Shown piece by piece: positions 1-9,417 of a stretch of 64,000 nt of DNA. Location of the stretch: the NCBI GenBank assembly GCA_963850195.1, contig CAWKKD010000005.1, positions 2,946,978 to 3,010,977 on the forward strand. Direction: 5' to 3'. Every line of letters begins with the position of its first letter. Within the stretch, counting starts at the first letter, position 1. The notes below the pieces were generated by a model. That model worked only from the letters and a program-made list of their open reading frames with translations, made no database searches and was not told the origin of the DNA. The stretch comes from Actinoallomurus sp963850195. GTDB taxonomy: Bacteria > Actinomycetota > Actinomycetes > Streptosporangiales > Streptosporangiaceae. A program made the translations under genes and the position numbers.

Positions 1-1
1 C

Positions 2-400
2 GGGTACGACAGCGAGCGGCGTGCGGTGCTCCTCGCCAAGCAGCGCCACCGGCGTACGACCCAGTCGGTGCCGCTGCGCGTGTGGGGCTACATCCAGGAC
101 TGGACGGTCGGCTACGGCTACCGGCCGTTCCTGGCGGCGGCCTGGCTGGTGGCACTGGCGGCGTTCGGCACGGTGGTCTTCCAGCACCACCCCCAGATCC
201 AGGAGCCCGGGCACAACACGCAGTTCAACCCGTTCCTGTACACCCTGGACCTGCTGATCCCGGTGGGGTCGCTCGGGCAGGAGAGCGAGTTCGCGCCCAC
301 GGGCTTGTACCTGTGGATCGCCGACACGCTCGTCGCCGCGGGCTTCATCCTCGGCCTGACCGTCGCCGCCGGCGCCACCCGCGTCCTCTCCCGCGATTAG
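2..400 (+). CDS. Membrane-associated beta-helix-type protein, C-terminal part (5' end outside window)
   Basis: The reading frame is open from the window edge, so the start lies upstream. The visible 132 residues match the C-terminal part of the full-length paralogue at 12585-14075: the same RVWGYIQDWTVGYGYRP-like stretch, a first hydrophobic helix (AAAWLVALAAFGTVVF), a short extracytoplasmic loop containing YTLDLLIP, and a last helix (TLVAAGFILGLTVAAG). It is probably an integral membrane protein of unknown function; relatives are often labelled membrane-associated oxidoreductase, and no enzymatic motif supports that here. Its TAG stop overlaps the TAA stop of the convergent aldehyde dehydrogenase by 3 bases. 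Confidence 0.8.
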   Translation, partial: GYDSERRAVLLAKQRHRRTTQSVPLRVWGYIQDWTVGYGYRPFLAAAWLVALAAFGTVVFQHHPQIQEPGHNTQFNPFLYTLDLLIPVGSLGQESEFAPTGLYLWIADTLVAAGFILGLTVAAGATRVLSRD

Positions 401-1833
401 GGCTCTAGGGAGATCAGCTTGATCTCGGTCATCTCCTCGATCGAGTAGGCCGGGCCCTCGCGGGTGTTGCCGGAGTCCTTCACGCCGCCGTACGGCTGCT
501 GGTCGACGCGGACGGTCGGCACCTCGTTGATCAGTACGCCGCCGAAGCGCAGGACGCGGGCGGCCTTCAGGGCCTTGCCGAGGTCGGCGGTGAACACGCC
601 CGCCTGGAGGCCGTACCGCGAGTCGTTCGCCATGGCCAGGGCGTCGTCGAAGGAGCGGTACCGCGTGAGGGTCACGACCGGCCCGAAGACCTCCTCGCGC
701 TGGAGGCGTACGGCCGCCGGCGCGCCCTCGACCACGGTGGGCCGCAGGACTCCGTCGCCGGTGACGTCGGCGCCGCACAGGACCTTGCCGCCCGCCGAGG
801 TGGCCTCCTCGATCCATTCGATGACCCGCGCCGTGTCGTCCTCGGAGATCAAGCAGGAGACGTCGGTGCGGTCGTCGAGCGGGTCGCCGAGCCGCAGGCC
901 CTCGACGCCGCGGACCAGGGCCTCGGTGAAGTCATCGGCCACGTCATCGTGCACGTACACGCGCTGGGTCGAGATGCACGACTGGCCGGCGTGGGAGAAC
1001 CCGGCGACCGGCACCTTCTTCGCGGCGCGCGCCCAGTCGCCGTCGCCCTCGATGACCAGCGGGGAGTTCGATCCCAGCTCGAGGCGCACCTTCGTGCGCG
1101 GCGCCTTCGCGGCCAGGCCCCAGCCGACCTCGGACGAGCCGGTGAAGGTCACATAGGCGACGTCGTCGTGGCACGCCAGGGCATCGCCGACCGTCGAGCC
1201 GGACCCGGTGACGACGTTCAGCCACCCGGGCGGTACGCCGAGGCCGTCCAGCAGCTCGGCGAGCATCAGCGCCGACACCGGGGTCTGCGAGGCGGGCTTC
1301 AGCACGACGGGACAGCCCGCGGCGAGGGCGGGCGCCACCTTGTGCGCCACGAGGTTCAGCGGGAAGTTGAACGGCGAGATCGCCGCGACCACGCCCACGG
1401 GCACGCGTACGGTGAAGCCGACCTTGCCGGCGCCCGCCGCCATCGCGTCCATCGGCACGACCTCGCCAGCGAGCCGACGGGCCTCCGCCGCCGCGAACGC
1501 GAACGTCTCGACCGCACGGGCCGCCTCCGCACGCGCGGTCTTCAGGGGCTTGGCGGACTCGTAGGCGATCGCGTGGGCGAAGTGGTCCCGGCGGTCGCTG
1601 AGCGCCGCGGCCGTCTGCTCGAGCACCCGGATCCGGTCGGCGCGGGGAAAGTCGTCGCGGTGCAGCGCCTCGGCCGCCGCGGCCACGGCGCGGTCGACCT
1701 CACGCCTGCCACAGGCGGGCACCCGCGCCACGACCGTACCGTCGTAGGGCGCCTTGACCTGGGATGTCCCGTGTTCGCCGGTGGGGAGCCACTCTCCTGC
1801 GACCAGCGCGCCGGGGATGTCGAAAAGTGTCAC
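397..1833 (-). CDS. NAD(P)-dependent aldehyde dehydrogenase family protein
   Basis: A 478-residue protein of typical family length that oxidises an aldehyde to the acid in the cytosol. The catalytic cysteine lies in GHAGQSCISTQ (C286) and the general-base glutamate in LELGSNSP (E252). The oxyanion Asn is in SPFNFPLN (N156) and the cofactor-binding Lys in VVLKPAS (K179); FTGSSEVG is the NAD-binding turn. I chose the GTG at 1833 because a GGGAGGTG ribosome site sits just upstream; the longer frame to 1917 adds 28 unrelated residues. It is divergent from the 2-oxoacid dehydrogenase operon, so an aldehyde arising in that pathway is a plausible substrate, but this is inference. Confidence 0.9.
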   Translation of the reverse strand: MTLFDIPGALVAGEWLPTGEHGTSQVKAPYDGTVVARVPACGRREVDRAVAAAAEALHRDDFPRADRIRVLEQTAAALSDRRDHFAHAIAYESAKPLKTARAEAARAVETFAFAAAEARRLAGEVVPMDAMAAGAGKVGFTVRVPVGVVAAISPFNFPLNLVAHKVAPALAAGCPVVLKPASQTPVSALMLAELLDGLGVPPGWLNVVTGSGSTVGDALACHDDVAYVTFTGSSEVGWGLAAKAPRTKVRLELGSNSPLVIEGDGDWARAAKKVPVAGFSHAGQSCISTQRVYVHDDVADDFTEALVRGVEGLRLGDPLDDRTDVSCLISEDDTARVIEWIEEATSAGGKVLCGADVTGDGVLRPTVVEGAPAAVRLQREEVFGPVVTLTRYRSFDDALAMANDSRYGLQAGVFTADLGKALKAARVLRFGGVLINEVPTVRVDQQPYGGVKDSGNTREGPAYSIEEMTEIKLISLEP

Positions 1834-1893
1834 GAGACACCTCCCTCTAGCGAACCTATGCCCAGAGGCGTTGGTGCCATGACACAACCTTCT

Positions 1894-1971
1894 GGGTACG
1901 TTTCCCGTAGGCGCCATGGCTTGCGTCCTAGTACGTGAGATCTGTCACGATGTCGGGATACGTCTCCCGTA
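1894..1971. promoter_or_regulatory. Repeated operator-like boxes between ALDH and E1alpha genes
   Basis: Two 16-bp boxes, GGGTACGTTTCCCGTA (1894-1909) and GGATACGTCTCCCGTA (1956-1971), agree at 14 of 16 positions. They lie 62 bp apart in the divergent promoter region. Each contains TACG-N5-CGTA dyad symmetry. A related TACGT half is seen near 1932. They look like binding sites for one dimeric regulator serving both directions. Confidence 0.5.
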
Positions 1972-2057
1972 CTCGCCGGATCCGCGGGTGGGCGACGCGC
2001 AACCAGGTCGGCTGCGGCGATCCCGCTAACCGGCCCTGAACGCACGAGGAGTGGCAC

Positions 2058-3176
2058 GTGACCATCGACGCCGCGCGCGGTGCGCCTTCGGACACCGTCG
2101 CAGAACCCCCACCGGAGCTCGTTCAGTTGCTCACCCCCGAGGGCGAGCGAGTCGAGCATCCCGACTATGACGTTGATCTCACCGCAGACGAGATCAAGGG
2201 TCTCTACCGCGACCTGGTGATCGTCCGCAGGCTCGACGCCGAGGCACTGGCGCTGACGCGCCAGGGCGAACTCGGAGTCTGGGCGTCACTGCTCGGCCAG
2301 GAGGCGGCGCAGATCGGCTCCGGCCGTGCGCTGGGCCCGACCGACATGGCCTTCCCGAGCTATCGGGAGCACGGCGTCGCCTGGTGCCGTGACGTCGACC
2401 TGGTGAAGGTCCTCGGACTGTTCCGCGGCGTGAACAACGCCGGCTGGGACCCCAAGGAGCACAACTTCCACCTGTACACGATCGTCATCGGCAGCCAGAC
2501 GCTGCACGCCACCGGCTATGCCATGGGCATCCAGCGCGACGGTGCCGAGGACGCGGCGATGGTCTACTTCGGTGACGGGGCGACCAGCGAAGGCGACGTC
2601 AACGAGGCGTTCGTGTGGTCCGCCGCGCAGAACGCCCCGATCGTCTTCTTCTGCCAGAACAACCAGTGGGCGATCTCCGAGCCGCTGGAGCGCCAGTCCC
2701 GCATCCCGCTCTACCGGCGGGCCGAGGGCTTCGGCTTCCCCGGCATCCGGGTCGACGGCAACGACGTCTTCGCGTGCCTCGCGGTGACCAAGAAGGCGCT
2801 CGACAACGCGCGCAGCGGGCAGGGCCCGACGCTCATCGAGGCGTTCACCTACCGCATGGGCGCGCACACGACGACGGACGATCCCACGCGTTACCGGCTG
2901 CAGGCAGAGCTGGAGTCCTGGAAGTTGAAGGACCCGATCGAGCGTCTCAAGGCCTACCTCGTGAAGAGTCAGATGGCCGACAAGGAGTTCTTCGACTCCA
3001 TCGACGCCGAGGCCAAGGAGGTCGGATCCGACCTTCGTCGGCGGTGTCTAGAATTGCCGGACCCCGAGGGGACGGCGATCTGGGAGAACGTCTACGCGAC
3101 GGAGCACTCCCAGCTGGCCGCGGAACGCGACCAGTTCACGTCCTATCTCGGATCGTTCGAAGAGGTATCCCGATGA
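2058..3176 (+). CDS. pdhA: 2-oxoacid (pyruvate or branched-chain) dehydrogenase E1 component, alpha subunit
   Basis: The 372-residue thiamine-diphosphate-dependent E1alpha subunit decarboxylates a 2-oxoacid and passes the acyl group to E2. The TPP motif begins GDGATSEGD (about residues 172-180) and closes with QNNQW near residue 203. HATGYAMG precedes it as in pdhA/bkdA proteins. The GTG start is supported by GAGGA seven bases upstream. The gene leads an E1alpha-E1beta-E2 operon without E3, so a lipoamide dehydrogenase must be encoded elsewhere. Pyruvate versus branched-chain oxoacid specificity cannot be read from the sequence; in mycobacteria similar pdhABC genes encode the branched-chain enzyme. 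Confidence 0.9.
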   Translation: MTIDAARGAPSDTVAEPPPELVQLLTPEGERVEHPDYDVDLTADEIKGLYRDLVIVRRLDAEALALTRQGELGVWASLLGQEAAQIGSGRALGPTDMAFPSYREHGVAWCRDVDLVKVLGLFRGVNNAGWDPKEHNFHLYTIVIGSQTLHATGYAMGIQRDGAEDAAMVYFGDGATSEGDVNEAFVWSAAQNAPIVFFCQNNQWAISEPLERQSRIPLYRRAEGFGFPGIRVDGNDVFACLAVTKKALDNARSGQGPTLIEAFTYRMGAHTTTDDPTRYRLQAELESWKLKDPIERLKAYLVKSQMADKEFFDSIDAEAKEVGSDLRRRCLELPDPEGTAIWENVYATEHSQLAAERDQFTSYLGSFEEVSR

Positions 3177-3236
3177 AGCGGCGAGCCGGCGCAGCCCTTC
3201 ATCGGTCAATCGGCGCGCGCGGAGGGGAGCACGGCG

Positions 3237-4214
3237 GTGACCACTGAGACTCTGTCCCTTTCCCGGGCCATGAACGAAGGCCTGCGAAAGGCCATGGAGA
3301 ACGACCCGAAGGTCGTCGTCATGGGAGAGGACGTCGGCAAGCTCGGTGGCGTGTTCCGGGTGACCGACGGCCTGCAGAAGGACTTCGGCGAGAGCCGGGT
3401 CATCGACACACCGCTGGCCGAGTCCGGCATCGTGGGCACGGCCATCGGTCTCGCGCTGCGCGGCTACCGCCCGGTGTGTGAGATCCAGTTCGACGGGTTC
3501 GTCTTCCCCGCGTTCAACCAGATCACCTCGCAGCTCGCCAAGATGCGGATGCGCTCGCTCGGCACCCTCGAGCTGCCGGTGGTCATCCGGATCCCGTTCG
3601 GCGGCGGCATCGGCGCGGTCGAGCACCACAGTGAGTCCCCGGAGGCGTACTTCACGCACACCGGTGGCCTGCGCGTGGTCTCCTGCTCCAACCCGTCCGA
3701 CGCGTACACGATGATCCAGCAGGCCGTGACCTGCCCGGATCCGGTGATCCTGTTCGAGCCGAAGCGTCGTTACTGGGACAAGGCACCGGTCGACCTCGAC
3801 CTGGCCAACGCCGTTCCCTTCGACCGCGCCGTGGTGGCGCGCGAGGGTTCCGACGTGACGCTGCTGGCGTACGGGCCGATGGTCAAGACGTGCCTGGAGG
3901 CCGCGCAGGCCGACGAGTCACGCTCGATCGAGGTCGTCGACGTACGGTCGCTCAACCCGCTCGACGAGGCGACCGTGCTGGAGTCCGTGCGCAAGACCGG
4001 CCGATGCGTGGTCGTGCACGAGGCGCCGGTGTTCAGCGGTTACGGCGCCGAGCTCGCCGCCCGGATCACCGAGAGGTGCTTCTACCACCTCGAGGCACCG
4101 GTGCTGCGGGTCGGTGGCGCGTCCACGCCGTACCCGCCGTCCCGCCTCGAGGACCACTACCTGCCCGACCTCGACCGTGTCCTCGACGCGGTCGACCGGA
4201 CCTTCGCGTGGTGA
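3237..4214 (+). CDS. 2-oxoacid dehydrogenase E1 component, beta subunit
   Basis: A 325-residue E1beta (transketolase Pyr plus C-terminal domain). The N-terminal part has MGEDVGKLGGVFRVTDGL and DTPLAESGIVGTAIGLA, diagnostic of the family, followed by EIQFDGFVFPAFNQI. Together with the upstream alpha subunit it forms the alpha2beta2 decarboxylase. The GTG start has a GGAGGGG ribosome site at 3221-3227. The stop overlaps a GTG by four bases (GTGA at 4211-4214), suggesting translational coupling to E2. Confidence 0.92.
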   Translation: MTTETLSLSRAMNEGLRKAMENDPKVVVMGEDVGKLGGVFRVTDGLQKDFGESRVIDTPLAESGIVGTAIGLALRGYRPVCEIQFDGFVFPAFNQITSQLAKMRMRSLGTLELPVVIRIPFGGGIGAVEHHSESPEAYFTHTGGLRVVSCSNPSDAYTMIQQAVTCPDPVILFEPKRRYWDKAPVDLDLANAVPFDRAVVAREGSDVTLLAYGPMVKTCLEAAQADESRSIEVVDVRSLNPLDEATVLESVRKTGRCVVVHEAPVFSGYGAELAARITERCFYHLEAPVLRVGGASTPYPPSRLEDHYLPDLDRVLDAVDRTFAW

Positions 4215-4216
4215 GC

Positions 4217-5569
4217 ATGGGTGAGCTGAAGCAGTTCAAGCTGCCGGACGTCGGCGAAGGCCTGACCGAGGCCGACATCATCAAGTGGCACGTGCGTCCG
4301 GGCGACATGGTCGAGGTCAACCAGACGATCCTGGAGATCGAGACCGCGAAGGCCGTCGTCGAGCTGCCCTGCCCGTTCGAGGGCAAGGTCACCGAGCTCC
4401 TCGTCGAGGAGGGCACGACGGTCGACGTCGGCGTGCCGATCATCACGGTGGCCGTCGGCGGCGACGTGCCCGACGCGCCACCAGCCGAGGGCGCGCGCGA
4501 GCCGGGCATGGAGGGCAGCCCCGCGCCCAAGGCCGACCCGTCGGCGCCCGAGCAGAAGCGCGTGCCGGTACTCGTCGGCTACGGCGTGAAGCCGGGCTCG
4601 ACGACGCGACGCCCCCGCAAGGCCGCCGCCTCGACCGCCACGCCGGCGACCCCGGCACCGGCGGCCACGGCTCCGGCGGCCCGGCCGGTCTCCAGTGACG
4701 CGCGCGTCACGGTGCTGGCCAAGCCCCCCGTGCGCAAGCTCGCCAAGGACCTGGGTGTCGACCTGACCACCCTCACCGGCACCGGTCCGCAGGGCTCGAT
4801 CACCCGCGAGGACATCCAGCTCGCGGCGAACGCGCCCGCACGCACGGCACCCGCACGCACCGAGGGCGCACGCGAGGAGCGCATCCCGATCAGGGGTGTG
4901 CGCAAGCACACCGCGGCCGCGATGGTCCAGTCGGCGTTCACCGCGCCGCACGTGAGCGAGTGGCTGCAGGTCGACGTCACCGAGACGATGAACGCGGTGA
5001 AGCGGCTGCGTGACCTGCCCGACTTCGAGGGCGTCAAGGTCTCGCCGCTGCTGCTCGTCGCCAAGGCCCTGATGCTCGCGGTCAAGCGGCACCCGCTGAT
5101 CAACTCCGCCTGGGACGAGCAGGCGCAGGAGATCGTGGTCAAGCACTACGTGCACCTGGGCATCGCCGCGGCCACCGAGCGTGGGCTGATCGTTCCGAAG
5201 ATCCGGGACGCGCACGCCCTGTCGCTGCCGGAGCTCGCCCAGGCGTTCGTCGACCTGGCCACGACGGCGAGGGCCGGCAAGTCCTCGCCGAAGGACCTGT
5301 CCGACGGCACGATCACCATCACCAACGTGGGCGTCTTCGGCGTCGACGCCGGTACGCCGATCCTGACGCCGGGCGAGTCCGCGATCCTCGCGGTCGGCCA
5401 GATCAGGGACATGGCGTGGGTGCACGAGGGCGAGATCAAGATCCGTAAGGTGACGACGCTCTCGCTGTCGTTCGACCACCGGATCGTCGACGGTGAGCTC
5501 GGCTCGGCGGTGCTCCGCGAGGTCGCCGCCATGCTCGAGGACCCGATGAAGATGCTCGTCTGGTCCTGA
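4217..5569 (+). CDS. Dihydrolipoamide acyltransferase, E2 component
   Basis: A 450-residue E2 core. The N-terminal lipoyl domain carries the lipoylated lysine in EIETAKAVVE (K45). An Ala/Pro-rich linker and the peripheral subunit-binding domain (PPVRKLAKDLGVDL) follow. The C-terminal acyltransferase domain ends with the catalytic SFDHRIVDG (His about 421). ATG 4217 gives a standard N-terminus; GTG 4211, overlapping the E1beta stop, is an equally possible start two codons earlier. The gene closes the operon and is followed directly by a strong hairpin. Confidence 0.92.
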   Translation: MGELKQFKLPDVGEGLTEADIIKWHVRPGDMVEVNQTILEIETAKAVVELPCPFEGKVTELLVEEGTTVDVGVPIITVAVGGDVPDAPPAEGAREPGMEGSPAPKADPSAPEQKRVPVLVGYGVKPGSTTRRPRKAAASTATPATPAPAATAPAARPVSSDARVTVLAKPPVRKLAKDLGVDLTTLTGTGPQGSITREDIQLAANAPARTAPARTEGAREERIPIRGVRKHTAAAMVQSAFTAPHVSEWLQVDVTETMNAVKRLRDLPDFEGVKVSPLLLVAKALMLAVKRHPLINSAWDEQAQEIVVKHYVHLGIAAATERGLIVPKIRDAHALSLPELAQAFVDLATTARAGKSSPKDLSDGTITITNVGVFGVDAGTPILTPGESAILAVGQIRDMAWVHEGEIKIRKVTTLSLSFDHRIVDGELGSAVLREVAAMLEDPMKMLVWS

Positions 5570-5615
5570 CCCGCTCAGGACACGCCGTCCGTACGGGCGG
5601 CGTGTCCTGAGCGGG
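5570..5615. terminator. Rho-independent-type hairpin after the E2 gene
   Basis: Perfect 18-bp arms (5570-5587 and 5598-5615) around a 10-base loop begin one base after the E2 stop codon. They are followed by TAAAACC rather than a T-run, as is usual for actinomycete terminators. Confidence 0.8.
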
Positions 5616-5674
5616 TAAAACCTCATGTCGGATTTCCGCCAGCGCGGCGGCGGTCTCCCGGCGAGCATGACCGC

Positions 5675-6157
5675 ATGACCACCATCTTTCGCATCCACGC
5701 GCTGCCCGCCGAGGCCCTCGGGAAGGTACGGGCCGGCGGTCTCGACGTGTCCGGCCTTCCGGTCGAACGCCTCACCGGTGGGGGCGGCGAACCGCTCCGG
5801 TGCTGCCTGCGCGACGCGCTGGCGGGCGAGGAGCTGATGCTCTTCGGCTACGAGCCGCCGCTGCCGCCGAGCCCGTACCGCGAGGTCGGTCCCGTCTTCG
5901 CGCACGCACACCCGTGCGAGGGACCTGGCGACGGCGACCGGTATCCGGACGGCTGGCGCGGACGGCCGCAGGTGCTGCGCGCCTACGACCGGCGTGGCCG
6001 GATCCACGACGCGACCACGACGCACGACGGCCAGGATCCGGAGACGTTGATCGCCAAGATGCTCGCCGTGCCCGAGGTCGCGCAGGTGCACAGCCGGAAC
6101 ATCGCCTACGGCTGCTACATGTTCGCCGTCACCCGTACGGACTCGGCGGCACGGTAA
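5675..6157 (+). CDS. DUF1203 domain protein
   Basis: A 160-residue cytosolic protein of the DUF1203 family. It shows the conserved GPVFAHAHPC, LRAYDRRGRIHDATT and a C-terminal HSRNIAYGCYMFAVTR segment, and the length is the family norm. The family function is unknown. It is monocistronic, lying between the E2 terminator and the sugar-transport operon. Confidence 0.75.
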   Translation: MTTIFRIHALPAEALGKVRAGGLDVSGLPVERLTGGGGEPLRCCLRDALAGEELMLFGYEPPLPPSPYREVGPVFAHAHPCEGPGDGDRYPDGWRGRPQVLRAYDRRGRIHDATTTHDGQDPETLIAKMLAVPEVAQVHSRNIAYGCYMFAVTRTDSAAR

Positions 6158-6224
6158 ATCTTTCCGTGGCGGCGCCGCTGGCCGATCTTGAATTGTGACC
6201 TACGGTACAGGTGTGCATTCGTGG

Positions 6225-6268
6225 TGTTTCGTGAAAATCTAACCCCCATCACTGATGTTTCGTGAAAA
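6225..6268 (+). promoter_or_regulatory. 13-bp direct repeat upstream of sugar ABC operon
   Basis: TGTTTCGTGAAAA occurs twice, at 6225-6237 and 6256-6268, 31 bp apart (about three helical turns). The second copy ends 21 bp before the binding-protein start codon. The placement fits a repressor or activator site for the transport operon, but could also include core promoter elements. Confidence 0.5.
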
Positions 6269-6289
6269 GCCTGCATAGGAGGCCCCGCC

Positions 6290-7669
6290 ATGAAGATCAC
6301 GCGGGTGACGGCCCTGGTCACGGCCACCGGTCTCGTACTCGCCGGGTGTTCCGGTGGAGCGAGTGGTGGTGGAGGCGGCACGACGATCCGCATCACCGCG
6401 AACTCGATCAAGGGCGGGAAGGGCTCGGACGGCGCCGGGTGGATCACCGACTACGTGATCCCCAAGTTCACGGCGTACGAGAAGAGCAAGGGCAAGAAGG
6501 TCACGGTCCGCTTCGTGGGCACGGGCGTCGACGACGCGCCGTACAAGCAGAAGACGGCCCTCGACCTGAAGACGGGCAGCGGCTCCGACCTGATCTCCAT
6601 CGACGGCATCTGGGTGGGCGAGTTCGCGCAGGCGGGCTACATCAAGCCGCTGGACCAGGTGGCGGGCTCGAGCATCGGCCAGTGGGAGGGCTTCAGCCAG
6701 ATCCCGGGCCCGGTGCAGAACATCATGGCCTTCGACGGCAAGAAGTACGGCCTGCCGATCGGCACCGACGGCCGGGTGCTCTTCTACAACAAGCAGCTCT
6801 TCGCCAAGGCGGGGCTGCCCGCCGACTGGCAGCCGAAGACCTGGGACGACATCCTCTCCGCGAGCCGGCAGCTCAAGAAGCTGAGCGGCGTGACGCCGAT
6901 CCAGCTCAACGCCGGCACCGCGATGACCGAGGCGACCACCATGCAGGGCGTGCTGCCGCTGCTCGCCGGCACCGGTCACCAGATCTACGAGAACGGCAAG
7001 TGGCTGGGTGACACGCCGCAGGTCCGCGACGTGCTGACGCTCTACAAGCAGCTGTACGACGAGGGGCTCGGCGACCGCAAGCTCCAGGAGAACGCCCAGG
7101 GCCGCGACGAGTCGTTCCAGCGGTTCTCCAAGAACAAGGTCGGGATCCTGATGGAGAGCGACTACTTCTGGCGCTCGGTCATCAACCCCAAGGACGGGAT
7201 CGACCCGATGCCGACGCGTGACAAGGACGTCGGCTACGCGCTGATCCCGTCGCAGAAGGCCGGGTCGGGCCTGCGTGGGCAGGACACCGTCAGCATGTCG
7301 GGCGGCAGCGGCTGGGTGATCAACCCGCACACCAAGAACCCGGCGCTGGCGTGGGACCTGCTGAGCTTCATGGGCGGCCACGACGCGGTCAAGGACGAGG
7401 TCCAGCGGTCGGCGGTGGGCATCAGCCCCCGCCAGGACGTCAACGCCGAGATGCTCGCGGGCGACCCGCTGATGAACTTCATCGCCACGAAGGTGCTGCC
7501 GATCACCGGCGTACGCCCCGGGCTCGCGGCCTACCCGCAGGTGTCGACGGCGCTGCAGAAGGCGACCGGCGACATCGTGGCCGGTGACAGCGTGGACGCC
7601 GCGATCAAGAAGTACCAGCAGAACCTCGCGCAGGCCGTCGGCGGCGCGGGCAACGTCACCACCGGCTGA
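6290..7669 (+). CDS. ABC transporter extracellular sugar-binding lipoprotein (family 1)
   Basis: A 459-residue solute-binding protein anchored as a lipoprotein: short charged N-terminus, hydrophobic segment and lipobox LVLAGCSGG with Cys about 20. The mature part has the family-1 pattern (GLPIGTDGRVLFYNKQLFAKAGL; WDDIL; GSGWVINPHTKNPALAWDLLSFM). It captures an oligosaccharide or related solute outside the membrane and delivers it to the two following permeases. AGGAGG precedes the ATG. First gene of a four-gene operon; the 13-bp direct repeats upstream are candidate operators. Confidence 0.9.
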   Translation: MKITRVTALVTATGLVLAGCSGGASGGGGGTTIRITANSIKGGKGSDGAGWITDYVIPKFTAYEKSKGKKVTVRFVGTGVDDAPYKQKTALDLKTGSGSDLISIDGIWVGEFAQAGYIKPLDQVAGSSIGQWEGFSQIPGPVQNIMAFDGKKYGLPIGTDGRVLFYNKQLFAKAGLPADWQPKTWDDILSASRQLKKLSGVTPIQLNAGTAMTEATTMQGVLPLLAGTGHQIYENGKWLGDTPQVRDVLTLYKQLYDEGLGDRKLQENAQGRDESFQRFSKNKVGILMESDYFWRSVINPKDGIDPMPTRDKDVGYALIPSQKAGSGLRGQDTVSMSGGSGWVINPHTKNPALAWDLLSFMGGHDAVKDEVQRSAVGISPRQDVNAEMLAGDPLMNFIATKVLPITGVRPGLAAYPQVSTALQKATGDIVAGDSVDAAIKKYQQNLAQAVGGAGNVTTG

Positions 7670-7673
7670 GCGG

Positions 7674-8603
7674 ATGCCGATCGAGACGGACGAGCAGCCG
7701 GTTCCGGCACCGGCCGATCAGGGCCGGCGCCGGGACGCGGCGCGGATCGAGGGCCGCCGTCAGGGGCTGGCGTTCGTGCTGCCGGCGCTGGTGCTCATCA
7801 CGATCTTCCTGATCCTGCCGGCACTCTGGACCCTGTACCTCGGCCTCACCGACTACCGGCTGACCGGCCTCCAGGCCGCGCACCCGAAGGTCGTCGGCAC
7901 CGCCAACTACACGCACGCGCTGGGCGACCAGGAGTTCCGCGACGCGCTCGGCCGTACGCTGCTGTTCGTCCTGGGGTCGGCGGTGATCGGGCAGAACGTC
8001 CTGGGCTTCGTGCTGGCCTGGACGCTGCGGTCGGCACGCGGCTGGGTTCGGGCCCTCGTCGAGACGTTCGTGCTGCTGGCCTGGATCCTGCCCGGGGTCG
8101 TGGTGGCCTGGCTGTGGATCGCGTTCCTGAAGGACGACGGCGGCACCCTCAACACGGTGCTGGGCACGCCGGGGCGCGACTGGTGGTTCGACCACCCGAT
8201 GGGCGCCCTGATCGTCTTCAACACGTGGCGCGGCACGGCGTTCTCGATGATGCTCTTCCGCGCGGCGCTGTCGAGCGTGCCGCCGAGCCAGCTCGAGTCC
8301 GCGCGCCTGGCCGGCGCCAAGGGCTGGCAGCAGCTCCGCGACGTCGTGGTCCCCGGCATCCGCGGCCACATCCTGACCAACACGCTGCTGATCAGCCTGT
8401 GGACGTTCAACGACTTCACGCCGTACCTGATCACCAAGGGTGAGCCGCACGGCGCGTCGGCGGTGCTGCCGGTCTACATCTACCTCACGGCGCTCCCGGG
8501 CGAGCGGCTCGGCTTCGCCAGCGCGATCTCGCTGATCATGCTGGTGATCAACCTGCTGCTCGCGCTCGCGTACGTACGGATCCTCCGCCGGAGGCCCGCA
8601 TGA
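7674..8603 (+). CDS. ABC sugar transporter permease (MalF/UgpA type)
   Basis: A 309-residue inner-membrane permease with six hydrophobic segments. The EAA loop that contacts the ATPase is near ARLAGAKGWQQLRDVVVPGI. The ATG at 7674 lies four bases after the binding-protein stop; the longer frame starting at 7584 overlaps that gene and adds low-complexity residues. The stop overlaps the next ATG (ATGA, 8600-8603). Confidence 0.9.
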   Translation: MPIETDEQPVPAPADQGRRRDAARIEGRRQGLAFVLPALVLITIFLILPALWTLYLGLTDYRLTGLQAAHPKVVGTANYTHALGDQEFRDALGRTLLFVLGSAVIGQNVLGFVLAWTLRSARGWVRALVETFVLLAWILPGVVVAWLWIAFLKDDGGTLNTVLGTPGRDWWFDHPMGALIVFNTWRGTAFSMMLFRAALSSVPPSQLESARLAGAKGWQQLRDVVVPGIRGHILTNTLLISLWTFNDFTPYLITKGEPHGASAVLPVYIYLTALPGERLGFASAISLIMLVINLLLALAYVRILRRRPA

Positions 8604-9417
8604 GTCCGGTCCAGATGGTTCGGCGCATCGCGTTCTACGTCCTCATCGCGCTGGTCACGGCGTTCTTCGCGCTGCCGATGCTGTGGCTGGTCACGGCGCC
8701 GTTCACGCGGAACCCGTCGTTCTCGGTGAGCTGGCCGGACTTCACCCTGGCCAACTTCGGCGCGCTGACCGACAACCCGGACGCGCTGCCCTCGCTGTAC
8801 AACTCCGCGGTGCTGGCGCTGTGGACGATGCTCATCACGGTCGCGACGGCCGCCCTCGCCGCGTACGCGCTGAGCCGGGTGCGCATCCCGGGCCGCGACG
8901 GGATCCTCTACCTGCTCCTGCTGCTGTCCTCGGTGATCACCGGCACGTCCGCGATGGTGCCGATCTTCCAGCTGATGTTCAAGCTCCACCTGCTGGACAA
9001 GGACATCGGCGTGATCCTGGTGATGACCGGCGGCCTGCTCCCCGCGGCGATCTTCATCCTCAAGGACTTCATGGACACGATGCCCAAGTCCTACGAGGAG
9101 TCGGCGCGCGTCTTCGGGGCCAACTCGTTCCAGGTCCTCGGCCACGTCGTCCTGCCGAACGTACGGCCGGGGCTCGCGACGATCGCGGTGTGGGCGGTCG
9201 TCAACGTGTGGGGCAACTTCCTCATGCCGTTCCTGCTGTACCGCACCCCGGAGAAGCAGCCGGCCGCGGTCACGCTCAACACCTTCTACACCGAGGGCGG
9301 TCAGCCGGACCTCGCGCTGATCTCCACGTTCTCGCTGCTCTACTCGATCCCGGTGGTCATCATGTTCCTGTTCGTCAGCCGCCGGTACGGCTTCCGCTTC
9401 CACGGAGGTATCAAGGC

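Noticed and set aside
4157..6091. 644-codon antisense frame over E2 and DUF1203 genes
   Set aside because: It mirrors the codon bias of the opposite strand (high-GC shadow), crosses a terminator and has no ribosome site or recognisable domain.
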